Position numbers and translations under genes: made by a program. The notes under the pieces were generated by a model. The model was not told the origin of the DNA. It did not search any database and was given only the letters and a program-made list of their open reading frames with translations. DNA of 60,000 nt from Nematostella vectensis. Its lineage: Eukaryota; Cnidaria; Anthozoa; Actiniaria; Edwardsiidae. Below are positions 12,742 to 25,400 of this stretch, one piece after another. Location: assembly GCF_932526225.1 (NCBI RefSeq), contig NC_064037.1:7176203-7236202 (forward strand). Reading direction: 5' to 3'. Each line of letters begins with the position of its first letter. The first letter of the stretch is position 1.

Positions 12742-12929
12742 AACTTTTGAAGTGAATCAACAAAATTGATACTTGTTTAGACATCAAAAGTAATTGATTG
12801 TATATACCAACTTATCGTTTAGTCGTGGATGATTTCATTGAAATAAGTTTGGTCAGCTAAAAATACCATCTATTTAAATGTGTTTTCAATTTTATGTAAT
12901 AACATGGGTGCATCAAGGAGTTCCAAAAC

Positions 12930-13075
12930 AAAGGGGCGGGGGGAGGGGGCTAGGAGGCGGATTCATTCATCGGCGTATTACCTTATATTTTTTGTTATTT
13001 TTTTAAGCCAAATATCTGAAAAATAGGGGGTCGAGTCCCGCTCGACTGACCCTCTAGATCCGCCCCTGAATAGCC
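12930..13075. repeat. Possible MITE fragment with GGGGCGG / CCGCCCC ends
   Basis: The segment begins with GGGGCGGGGGGAGGGGG and ends with CTAGATCCGCCCC, in AT-rich surroundings. The right end contains an inverted GGGTCGAGTCCCGCTCGACTGACCC. The family was not confirmed by a second copy in the window. Confidence 0.3.
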
Positions 13076-13458
13076 AAACATTTGATTATATTTCAAACGG
13101 AATCCAATTGAAAATCCAATGGAATATGTATAGGTAGCGATTATCTTATAAGACAAGTAATGCTGTTTTAAGTATTCTAAAAAAATAAACGAATGAAACA
13201 ATGAAGTGCTGCCAATGGGGGCACTAATGGCGTGCGACAACAAATAGTTTAGGTGATTGATGAACTTGTAAATAGGGAGGGAATATTTCAATGTTGTCAT
13301 TGTACATAACTTTCGCCAATAAAGTGTTGATGATGAGAAGCTGTCAAGAGTCAGTGGTTTTGGGGATGTTATTTTTTAGAATCGTACGATTGAAAGACTT
13401 GTTGAAGGAGTCTTTGACACTTATTGATTCGTGGTTTATAAACGATGCTGTAGTTCTA

Positions 13459-13642
13459 GAGCCCCGCGCAAACTGCACCAGCACCTGCCAGCATTGCTGG
13501 CGAATTTTCGCTTGACTGACCACAAGACAAAGGAAATGTCAAAATGGGAAATGGACTTTCTGATATTTCCTTTTCCTTGTGGTCAGTCGAGCAAGAATTC
13601 GCCACTAATGCAGGCCGGTGCTGGCGCAGTTTGCACAGGGCT
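13459..13642. repeat. Fold-back element, about 80-bp arms
   Basis: The left arm starts AGCCCCGCGCAAACTGC and runs through CACCAGCACCTGCCAGCAT and TTGACTGACCACAAG. The right arm repeats these in reverse complement (CTTGTGGTCAGTCGAGC to GCAGTTTGC.C.GGGCT). The arms meet around 13545-13560, so the transcript could fold into a long hairpin. This is typical of a MITE or fold-back transposon. Overlapping plus ORFs here look spurious. Confidence 0.75.
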
Positions 13643-14069
13643 TAAATCTCGCGTTTTTTATTATTCTAGATTATTGTTTTTTTTTTTATTAGACAGGTCG
13701 TCTATCAGACAGGACGTTTTACAATTTGTAAATGGTGCAAAAATTCGTTTTGACTTAAAAAATAGAAACAGTTCTACAATTCAAAGAGTGAAAACATGTC
13801 GAGGAAATTTCGAAAGTTGTGTAGCTTTGATTTTGCAGAGAACGATCTCGCAAGCACAAATTAATTATTTTTTTATTAACGTTTGCAAAAACGATACTAT
13901 ACAAACTATGATAAAATCAACAGTTATTTGATATTGAGAAGAAAATAAGGTATAAACCACACTTTGTGTAGAAGATCTAATAAATACATTGACGCGAAGC
14001 ATTATCAGTAGGTTATGATTAGCAAAAATAAATTACATAATGATTCTGAATTTATAGAGAGAGACAGCA

Positions 14070-14129
14070 AGTCTGTCTATCCGTCCGTCTGTCTGTCCGT
14101 CCGTCTGTCCGTCCGTCCGTCCGTCTGAT
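14070..14129. repeat. Tetranucleotide microsatellite (GTCC/GTCT)n
   Basis: About 15 copies of GTCC or GTCT. Confidence 0.9.
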
Positions 14130-14274
14130 ACTACAATTACTCACAATGGCATATCTACTTCTATTTCCCATGCACCCCTAACACCAAACACAGTAGACAC
14201 ACTTGGTAAGACTCTACTGGTCAGGACCCCCTTTTGATAACCTGGCCTGTCGCTGTGATCACATATTTCATACC

Positions 14275-14515
14275 AAACATCGTTGACAAGTTCTGCCATA
14301 CCACGTGACGAGTTCTGTCAATCCGTTTCCTTGGTGATTGGTCATACCAAATGACACCGTTGACAAGTTCTGCCATACCAGGTGACGAGTTCTGTCAATC
14401 CGTTTCCTTGGTGATTGGTCATACCAAATGACACCGTTGACAAGTTCTGCCATACCACGTGACGAAATCTGTCAATCCGTTTCCTTGGTGATTGGTCATA
14501 CCAAATGACATCTTT
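14275..14515. repeat. About 76-79-bp tandem array overlapping the TPCN1-like stop codon
   Basis: Three copies contain GTTGACAAGTTCTGCCATACC, GTCAATCCGTTTCCTTGGTG and ATTGGTCATACCAAATGACA. The last copy runs into the terminal exon: ACCAAATGACA then (TC/CG)TTG.C.AG(C/T)TC is shared by the repeat and the exon end. The TGA assigned as stop (14496-14498) lies in the GGTCATACCAAATG part of the unit. Confidence 0.85.
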
Positions 14516-15108
14516 GGCGAGCTCCCTCTGTCTGCTCTCTGGAGGATATCTGGAATGAGTTATCCCCTCTGGGGAGTGAGCCGATGTATCGCTGCGTCAG
14601 TAGTTCTGGGGCATAGTCATCGTCAGCCGTGACCTCTTGGTTGCGAAGAGCATTGGTCAGATTGTACACCCTCTCGCTATTGACCCACGCCTGAAGAGAG
14701 GGAGACAAGAGGGTATGTTCAGATGATGATAACGGTGATTATAGCAATGTTGAACATATTGTAATGATGATGATGAGGAGGATAATGATGATATGAAGAT
14801 GATGATGATTATGATAATTATGGCTATGTTGAAAATGTGATAATAATGATGATAAGGATGATAATGATAATGATGATGATGATGGAGATGATGATGATGA
14901 GGATGATAATTTGAAGATGATGCGACAGTGATGACAGTGATGCTGACAATAATAATGGCGCTAAAGATACAGACGCTGCTGCTGTGGCTGATGATGATGA
15001 TGGTGGTGGTGATGATGATGATGACGATGGTGGTGATGATGATGATGATGGTGGTGATGATGATGATATTGATGATGATGATGGTGATGATGATGATGGT
15101 GGTGGTGG

Positions 15109-15140
<32 letters not shown>

Positions 15141-16407
15141 ATGATGATGATGATGATGGTGGTGGTGATGATGATGATGGTGGTGGTGGTGATGATGATG
15201 ACGATGACCCCCTCTATGGCATACTAATGTTGGTACTGACCTGCACTTCATCGCTGTACATTTTAATGCTGAAATCCATCTTTGTTTTGTGACGTTTTCC
15301 TCGATATGTGACCTGAGTAAAAGCATAATTGCCCAATAATTATTAGTTGAACTAATTTGTATAAGGAACGAGAAAGAAGCTCGACGAATGCTCTTTGTTA
15401 GTAATTTGTAATACCATCTTATGCAGAACTTATGCATTGGGCTCTGACGCGCTCGGTGATCAAAAGCACTTAGAAGAGCGACCAAAAGCTCTAAGTAGAG
15501 CGATCAAACGCTCTTAGTAGGAAAATATATCAATACAGGACTGAAGTTCAGTGATTCGAACACATGAAAACACATGGTATTTCAAGCGATAGCTATTAAC
15601 CAGAACAACAAAACTCATCATCCAACACAACAAAGTAATATTGTTTTTTTTAGCGTCAGACTTTAAAAAGCTTGACTTTCTCAGTATAATGTCTCACCGT
15701 CTACATCCTATGCCTTCATCTTAATGTGGTTTCTTTAGTATAATGTAAAACCATTTGCTACATCTTAATGTGGTTTCTTTAGTATAATGTAAAACCATTT
15801 GCTACATTTTAATGTGGTTTTCTTAGTATAATATCTCAGGGTCTACATACTTACCCACATCTTAATGAGCCTTTCTTAGTATAATATCTCACGGTCTATA
15901 ATCCTATACCTACATCTTAATGTGGTTTTCTCAGTGTTATGTCTCACCGTCTACATCCTATGCCAACATCTTAGTGAGCTTGGGCTACCTGTGGTATAAT
16001 GTCTCACCGCCTACATCCTATGCCCACATCTTAGTGAGCTTGGGCTACCTGTGGTATAATGTCTCACCGTCTACATCCTATGCCACATCTCAGTGAGCTT
16101 GGGCTACCTGTGGTATAATGTCTCACCGTCTACATCCTATGCCCACATCTAAGTGAGGTTGGGCTACCTGTGGTATAATGTCTCACCGTTTTTCCCTCTT
16201 GCACACATCTCAGTGAGGTTGGGCTACCTGTGGTATAATGTCTCACCGTTTCTCCCTCTTGCACACATCTCAGTGAGGTTAGGCTACCTGTGGTATAATG
16301 TCTCACCGTTTCTCCCTCTTGCACACCCTCCTGTTCCACGAGTTGAGGGTCTAACGCTCTTATTTCTTCGTAGGAGACGTTTATCTCCGTTTTGATGGCC
16401 ATTTCCA
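14496..16407 (-). CDS. TPCN1: TPCN1-like exons 26-28: C-terminal tail
   Basis: Exon 26 ends in [11 protein letters not shown] at a GTGAGA donor that lies inside a 60-bp tandem array. Exon 27 ([20 protein letters not shown] then DEVQ) matches the conserved ...RSRTKSDLSLKMY..E distal tail of TPC1. Exon 28 ([20 protein letters not shown] onward) is lineage-specific and ends CHLV-stop within a second tandem array. Exon 28 could instead splice at GTATGA (14501-14496) to an exon I cannot see. Confidence 0.75.
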
Positions 16408-19400
16408 CTGAATATTAAACACAAATAAAGGCGTCAACATGACCCACGAGTCATCGTGGTAGCTCTAAATTTGCAAGCGTAAAACCTAGAGCGGACATAG
16501 CCTCCTCCGCAGGCATCTCGATAGTCTCCCACGCAGCGGAGTTTGTGTCGGTCACTCAACCTCTAGTTTTTTTTTTTTTAGTAATTTTTCAGTATTTTTA
16601 TGAATTGGAATTCCTGTGGCGAGTTGAACCGGAACCTGAAGCCGGAAGAGGGGAGGGGGACAAAATAAATGAGATTAAAAAAATCCCATTTTCTCTAAAC
16701 CAGTCCCCACTCTTTCTCAAAATCGCCACAGGAAGCCCGAAATCGATTCCCAAATCACTCGAGACGCCTGCGGACGGGGCTAGAGCAGATATATAGAAAT
16801 GCTCGAGACGCAATACAAGGTCGCATGTTCTGGCTCACCTTCCTCGTTAGTTGTCCTCTTCCGGTACTGGATTCTAAACAGAAAAGCTTCTAAGACGAAA
16901 GCTACAACAATCGTCATCACAACCTGGGAACAAACAAAAACAGAAATACATGGCTACGTAAACATTTAATTTTCATGTCGTAATAACTAGCAGTAGTTGG
17001 TAATGAATGTCGTACAAATGGCCGAATGCTAATCCCGAATGCCATGAAAGCCTGAATCAAGAATAGTACAGTTCTTGAAATCGTAGTTTTGTCCTTAATT
17101 TCCCTTGTCTACTCATTTATTTGATACTGATGAATCACGCCACGTAGATTTGCGTGTTCAACATTATGTGAAACAAGTGTAAGCTAAGACGAGTTGCTCT
17201 AGTAGTGGAGAGATTCTCACCATGGTAATGATGAAGAATGACATGAAATATATCCGGCTCCAGTCGGACGTCACGTTAACCACCCCCTCCTATTGGACGA
17301 ACAGAACATGCGCGGTTATCACGTGACAGTAACAGAAGATCATAGGACAATCTGCTTTGTCTAAGTTGTTATCTATTCCAGGTAAATCATACCCTGGTTC
17401 CAGAGCCTCGTGCGTCTCTCTATTTAGTGGCCAGCGAGGTTGGTTATTTGCCTCTTGAGTTCTTTGATAGACTCGTTCCGAGGATAACTGCGGGCTTATC
17501 CGCGATTTTCTCCTCCTTGAAGCACTTTCCCGAGAAAATGTTGAATTCCCCACCTCCTATGGGCATATTTTTGTCACAAACTCTACAGTAATGATCCCAT
17601 GGGTTTTCAGATGAATGTTGTTGTTTTTAAATCGGGTGTTCATGCGCTTTCTATACTCGTGAATTCGATTCCCGAGCGAAGAGATGTTTACATCCAAGGT
17701 AGCACCACGTGAAACTGACACATGCTAATCACAAAACGTTAACATGGAAGTGAGGCAGAAGTCGAAATAGCACTTCGAGTGGCCAGAGCCTCGTCTCAAC
17801 CTCGCTGGCCACTGAACAGAGAGACGCCCGAGGTTCTGGGACCAGGGTAGGTGAATCATCAAATGGAAAGAAACTGGATATTCTGCAGTTTCAAAAAAAC
17901 ACTCCCTGCTACTACGTAGCTCCCCCCTCCCACCATACTTTTTGCTCTAAATATCTCATTTGCAGGAAAAAGATTGGAAATTGCCATCAAAAGATCCCCT
18001 ACCATTGATAGGTATAATTTTTTCCTGGAATCATATATTTTGTGGAAATTCTAAGAAAACTCACCATTATGATAAACCAGTTATTAACGACTGTCAACTC
18101 AAACAGCGTAACTGGAATAGACACAAAAAGGATCATCAGTGCGAACAAAAGAAATCAAGACAACAAAAAGACTGACCAAACGCGTGCAGCAGGTCGTCAA
18201 AGTTGTTGAGATAATAGTAGCCACTCTCCCTATAGTTGACGTCTACTGATGTACCGCTGAAACAGCAAAAACACGCATTGTACAACTCGACATAATAACA
18301 TAACACTAATGCAAAGAATGGCTTTAACAAAATCCGTTAAGGAACAATTTTTTAAAAGTTATCCCCTGTTAAAAGTGCTAACAAATTATATTGGGGCACG
18401 TCCCGAGTTTTAGCGACAAACACGATCATTTGTCGGTCATCTTGGATTCTATTGTTTTTCAAGAGCACACCTAGTCTCCGAAGCTCATAACCGACACGAT
18501 TGTCCAGTGAGTACTTTCAGCAATATCTTCGTAAAAGGACTACATGTTTATAAAAGGCTGTAATCACTAGAGAGATTTCCGAGTTAAACAGTTATTGAGG
18601 CTCATGAGTGAGCCAACAAACAACAATAGAATCCAAGATGGATGACAAAAGAAGATTCCATCGTTAGATTTCAGGATGTTCTCTTAAAGGATTTCTTACA
18701 GTTTAGTTTTTTCCTTAAGCACATTCCTTTGACCAATATTATTAAGAGAACCGTTTTGTTGCTTTTAGTGATAGGTCTCATATTAAGTGCCCGGACTAAC
18801 AAACCTCATATGGAAACCCCAGATATATAAAAAAGTAAACATTATTATGTACCGTGTAAAATACATTACATGTAAATAAAGATAAAACAATCAACTTCGT
18901 TTATCTGCGTGTGTTTATATTTGGAACGATTCATGAAAAGAACGGCATCTAGAATGCCTTACTTGCAGCAGTTCTTGAGCTTAAGTCCAGAGAAGCATTC
19001 CAAACCGATGATACCGTAGGAGTAGTACAAGCACAAAATAACCAGCGCCACCCTGACGAAGAAAAAGTATATGTCACGCATAATGCGTCACGCAAGCCAA
19101 ATGACAGCACATACGTCACGCAATATCGCATGTCATGCAAAGTATTCCAAACCGACGATACCATATAAGGATAGTACAAACACAGACTTATCGAAATATA
19201 AAAGAGTCAACAAATCAATTGTTTATCGCCTGTCACATAATGCAATCACAAAAAAGCTCGCGCGCAACAGTCACTCTTCACGATTAAGCGACAACGCGAC
19301 CACCGGTGGACAAGTCTTCCATGCTACACAAAAAAAACGGAACGTGTCACGCAACACGACCACGGACAAGTCTTCCACGCCACACAACACACCTGAACAT

Positions 19401-22400
19401 GTCACGCAACACGACCACGTACAAGTCCTGCACGTCACACAACATACCTGAACATGTCATGCAACATGACCACGGACAAGTCCTGCACGTCACACAACAC
19501 ACCTGAAAATGTCATGCAACATGACCACGGACAAGTCCTGCACGTCACACAACACACCTGAACATGTCATGCAACACGACCACGGACAAGTCCTGCACGT
19601 CACACAACACACCTGAACATGTCATGCGACACGACCACGGACAAGTCCTGCACGTCACGCAACACACCTGAACATGTCATGCGACACGACCACGGACAAG
19701 TCCTGCACGTCACACAACACACCTGAACATGTCATGCAACATGACCACGGACAAGTCCTGCATGTCACACAACACACCTGAACATGTCATGCGACACGAC
19801 CACGGACAAGTCCTGCACGTCACGCAACACACCTGAACATGTCATGCGACACGACCACGGACAAGTCCTGCACGTTACACAACACACCTGAACATGTCAT
19901 GCGACACGACCACGGACAAGTCCTGCATGTCACACAACATACCTGAACATGTCATGCAACATGACCACGGACAAGTCCTGCACGTCACGCAACACACCTG
20001 AACATGTCATGCGACACGACCACGGACAAGTCCTGCACGTCACGCAACACACCTGAACATGTCATGCGACACGACCACGGACAAGTCCTGCATGTCACAC
20101 AACATACCTGAACATGTCATGCAACATGACCACGGACAAGTCCTGCATGTCACACAACACACCTGAACATGTCATGCGACACGACCACGGACAAGTCCTG
20201 CACGTCACGCAACACACCTGAACATGTCATGCGACACGACCACGGACAAGTCCTGCACGTCACACAACATACCTGAACATGTCATGCGACACGACCACGG
20301 ACAAGTCCTGCATGTCACACAACACACCTGAACATGTCATGCGACACGACCACAAACAAGTCCTGCACGTCACACAACACACCTGAACATGTCATGCGAC
20401 ACGACCACAGACAAGTCCTGCATGTCACACAACACACCTGAACATGTCACGCGACACGACCACGGACAAGTCCTGCATGTCACACAACACACCTGAACAT
20501 GTCATGCGACACGACCACGGACAAGTCCTGCACGTCACACAACACACCTGAACATGTCATGCGACACGACCACGGACAAGTCCTGCATGTCACACAACAT
20601 ACCTGAACATGTCATGCAACATGACCACGGACAAGTCCTGCACGTCACGCAACACACCTGAACATGTCATGCGACACGACCACGGACAAGTCCTGCACGT
20701 CACGCAACACACCTGAACATGTCATGCGACACGACCACGGACAAGTCCTGCATGTCACACAACATACCTGAACATGTCATGCAACATGACCACGGACAAG
20801 TCCTGCATGTCACACAACACACCTGAACATGTCATGCAACACGACCACGGACAAGTCCTGCACGTCACACAACACACCTGAACATGTCATGCGACACGAC
20901 CACAGACAAGTCCTGCATGTCACACAACACACCTGAACATGTCACGCGACACGACCACGGACAAGTCCTGCACGTTACACAACACACCTGAACATGTCAT
21001 GCGACACGACCACGGACAAGTCCTGCACGTCACGCAACACACCTGAGCATGTCACGCAACACGACCACGGACAAGTCCTGCACATCACACAACACACCTG
21101 AACATGTCATGCAACACGACCACAGACAAGTCCTGCACGTCACACAACACACCTGAACATGTCATGCAACACGACCACAGACAAGTCCTGCACGTTACAC
21201 AACATACCTGAACATGTCATGCAACACGACCACGGACAAGTCTTTCATGTCACACAACATACCTGAACATGTCATGCGACACGACCACGGACAAGTCCTG
21301 CACATCACACAACACACCTGAACATGTCATGCAACACGACCACGGACAAGTCTTTCATGTCACACAACATACCTGAACATTCTCGGCATGAGAACCCAAA
21401 TGGTATCCAGGACATCTCGGTATCTCTGCTTCAGCTTGAACAATCTGTACATTCACAAAACCAATTGATACAAAAGATTATCCATATCTCAAATAAGGTT
21501 GCACTCGGAGAATCTTGACTTGGCTCTTGACTTTCAGATACCAGATTTCGAGCCATTTGTGAAATACCCACTGCGGGTACGACACATAGATTCTCGAGTG
21601 CAATTTTAAATAGGTGTACAAATGCTCGACGTCTGGCCATTCTTTTAACAACAGGTACATTTATAATCTAGTGCGCAATACGCAGCGGCCTCAGGCAGAC
21701 TTCGAAAACTTCGTAACGAGGCACGTAGAGAGACTTACAGTAGAAGACGCAGCGGCCTCAGGCAGACGATGAATGCGATGGAAAAGCTCTTGGCGGACGC
21801 CCCAATAGCTCCAATAATACCAAGGACGGTCACAATGAAGTCGAAGCTGCCAAAAAAGATAACAAAATTGAGTCAAAGTAACGTGAGGCGGATTAGAGGT
21901 GTTGTTAGGGTAAGACGCTGATAAACGTCATTAAGGGAGCTTTTATAATACCTTTTATTATGACAAAGCCAACACAAAATACAAAAATAAAACCCCATAA
22001 AGCCACGACAAACATGGAAACAATGTCGAGAAAACACCTTGCTCTACTAAAAGCTCTTGTGTATAAAAGGATTTTTGTGTGTCTCCAGCAATGTTTCTTT
22101 GGGTGGCATAATAATGATCAAGTTATGATGATTTAATTGAAATATAGTGATGATGGTATATACAATGGTATATTTACGTCATCACTCACCAGTTCCATCC
22201 CGAACGGAAGTATTGTTTCGCACCCAGACCAATGATTTTCAGTAACGCCTCCGTGCCGTATACTAGGAAGAAAGTAAGGAGATCTCAAGTAGATGTTAAC
22301 TATGGTAGTTGTAGTAGACGTATAGTAGCAAAGTTTACAGATGGTATGTAGTTACTATAGATACAGGTGATGTATTGTTGCTACAGATCTATGGAGACGT

Positions 22401-25400
22401 GTTTGAAATAGCTAGCGTAAAGTATGTTGTTTTTATTACTAGGGACCTTAAGCAAGGATGACGACGACGGCTAGGACAACGCGATCGGCAGGGATGTTTT
22501 CGGGCGTGGCGGTCCATAATAGTTTAACAGAACATATAAAAATAAACTATGGGCATTATTTCTACAGCAGCAAACTTAGTTAGCGGAGTTTTTAGTGCAA
22601 ACGTCCGCGTCCTCAATTAACCGCGCATTACCACGTGCTGCTATTGAATTCTGAATCAAATTCCATTGTTTTCTGTCGTCAGTGTCGCGTCGCCGTTTTC
22701 GTTGCTTTAAGTCCCTGCTATCTGTGAAATACGCCAACATGCATTTTCACTTACATGCTATGAACACCGTGCTGTACCAGTGCGTCGATATCGCGGTAAC
22801 AGGCCTCTCAGATGATGGCATCTCTGTATAGTAGCAAGAGTAGTGGTAGTAGCGATAGTAGAAGTACAGTAGTACAAGTTCTAAGGCTTTAGCATGTATT
22901 ATTGAACGCTGTCTTTTAGCGTCACCATCTATCTTCCATAAAAAGACATACTATCAAAATATTATCTGTTCTTGCACAAGTTGTTGGATTGCAAGCTTAC
23001 TTGACAAAAAAATACTTGTGAAATACATTTAAATAAGTACAAAAAATACTCCATATAATGTATCTAATGGGCACCGAACAAAGTTCCGATTTTAATGGAT
23101 TCAGTCAAACGCACCCACCTCCATTGGGGGGATACATGTTTTAATCCCGGGGGGGGGGGGGGGGTTCGTTTTTTGGATTGGAGGTTCGTTACAATATAGG
23201 TCTAGTGAGGAAACAATCCAAATAATAACCAGAATCTTGGTACTTACTTGATAACATGATGATTTCCACAACGAAAGAGCACCCGTTGGCTATGATAACA
23301 ATGTCTGCGGGTAGGGCAAAAGCAATCTCAGTTTCAATCTCAGTTTTGGATCCATCTAGTATATTATGTCCCAATGGTTGCATTTCACAGACACTTATTG
23401 GTCCAAATCAATCACGTGGATATCACCCCCTCCCCCTCCCCTCGAGTCAAAAATCCTTAAATCATTTAAAGGATCTGAACCCAAGACACAAGAAGGGTCA
23501 TCCTATTCATAGGATAGATTTGAAGGGATTGACATAACTTGTGTGAGGGAGAAATACTCACAGATAAAGTAGTCGAAGGCTTTTTGACATATCAACCAGT
23601 GGATTCCTAAAAGAATAATAAAAAAAACAAAAAAACAAGAAATTAGATGCAAGAATAATGATATTGGTAATGATATTCTTATTCGATAGGAGACACATAG
23701 ATGATATGAGAAAATGGGATAATTGAGGGATACAAATTTCTTTTTTCTATTTAGTACCTTTCAAAATATAGTACAGCCCTTTACACTTGACCTTGATGAA
23801 GTAAAACCACTCATTGTCATGCTTGGTCATCTGGAAGAAATTTCAATATTATAGAAAATAACAGAAAATATTTATTACAAGAAATTTCTCATAAGAAGCG
23901 GAATTTTTTTCTGTTTTTATTAGCAAATGGCAACGTGACCATTTACTGAAGAGAACTAAAATAGCAAATGGTAATGTGACCATCTACCGAAGAGAACTAA
24001 AATAGCAAATGGTAACGTGACCATTCACTAAAGAGAACTAAAATAGCAAATGGTAATGTGACCATTGACAAAAGAGAACTTAAATAAGAAATGATAAAGT
24101 GACCATCGACGGAAGAGAACTAAAATAGCAAATGGTAATGTGACCATTGGCAGAAGAAAAATACTAACCTTTTTCCAGGATAACTCTTTCTTTTCAAAGA
24201 CGTTATAAAAGTCGTCAAGACTACAATAAAATAATAATCATGAATTTTTCTTAAACCTTGAAAAAATATTAACTACTTTGTAACTGTGACATCCGAAATG
24301 CTGGCATTTTAGTGTCTGTTATTTTACTGCAGGTGCTGGGTGTGTAAAAGATATCACTCAATTGAATTCTAGTTTTGCCATCACAATGCTGGTATGTTAT
24401 TAAAAGGATCCCTCCAAACAATGTTTTCCCTTGTTTTTTTTTGTATCAATTATTTCCAAGTAGTTTGTAAAGATAACACCTTATTTGTAATATGTGTGGT
24501 TAACTGGCTCGTTCTGACTATACCGCCAGTAAGCATATTTTATAAATTATGGTGTACCTCAGTGCCCCTCTTTCTTCCTTGTCGAGGGACTTGAATACGA
24601 TGTAATTGTGCAATACGTCTAAAAATAACCATGACAAAATATCAAACAAAATAGATGTAGGTACTAGAGTATTGTGGGTCCAGCTTGGGTGTCAAATCTT
24701 ATTACTGGCCAGGACCATAGCAGGCCTAGAAATATTGGGGGGCACAATACAGAAACAAGGGGGGGGGGGGGAAAGCCATACTCCTACTGGTCATTTTCTT
24801 AAAATTTTTCGAAATTTTCGGGGGGCACATGCCCCTAGTGCCCCACCCCCTGTTATGGCCCTGCTGCCACAACAAAGTCAAATGCAATCAACAAAATTAA
24901 ATGCAATCAATTATATCAGAATGCATGTGAGATGTCCACTTTAGCAGAAAAGCAATACTACTGAAATCTATTCTTCATAATCAATTCTATATAACTAATC
25001 ATGTTGCAATGGTTGAGTAATAATATCATGAAAAATATAATAAAAACATTAATATTCAAAGTAGCACAAGCAGATGAGCAAGCGCAAGCGAACACAACCA
25101 CTTGTGATTCTTTTGTGCCTTTTAAGAAGCATTCTTGCCTTTTATTACATTTTTGATTGAATAACCAGCATTCTTTTATTCTATAAAAAAAGGCAGCTTT
25201 ATGTTGACTATAAGGTAGATATGGCATTGGTTAGAGAATTAGCTAACTTTTAATAGGTTAGAACTGGCTTACTTTGATTAGGTTTGAAGAACTTCATCAA
25301 TCCTAGAAACTGCTTCAAAGATATCCAGTGTGGTGGCTGCAAAATATGTAATCATGTTAGGGAAGTTTTAGCCAGTTGACACAGATAACAGGGACCACAG

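Noticed and set aside
13431-13931. 166-aa plus ORF
   Set aside because: It runs through the fold-back element and then low-complexity AT-rich sequence. No family resemblance.
14928-15485. Poly-His, Asp/Gly- and Met/Val-rich ORFs
   Set aside because: They come from the (GAT/GGT)n tract inside a TPCN1-like intron.
19310-21380. CRISPR-like regular array
   Set aside because: Units are contiguous with no unique spacers, in a eukaryotic intron.
19071-21518. Plus-strand ORFs with repeated Thr-Thr-Asp-Lys-Ser
   Set aside because: They are translations of the 55-bp minisatellite on the strand opposite to the TPCN1-like gene.
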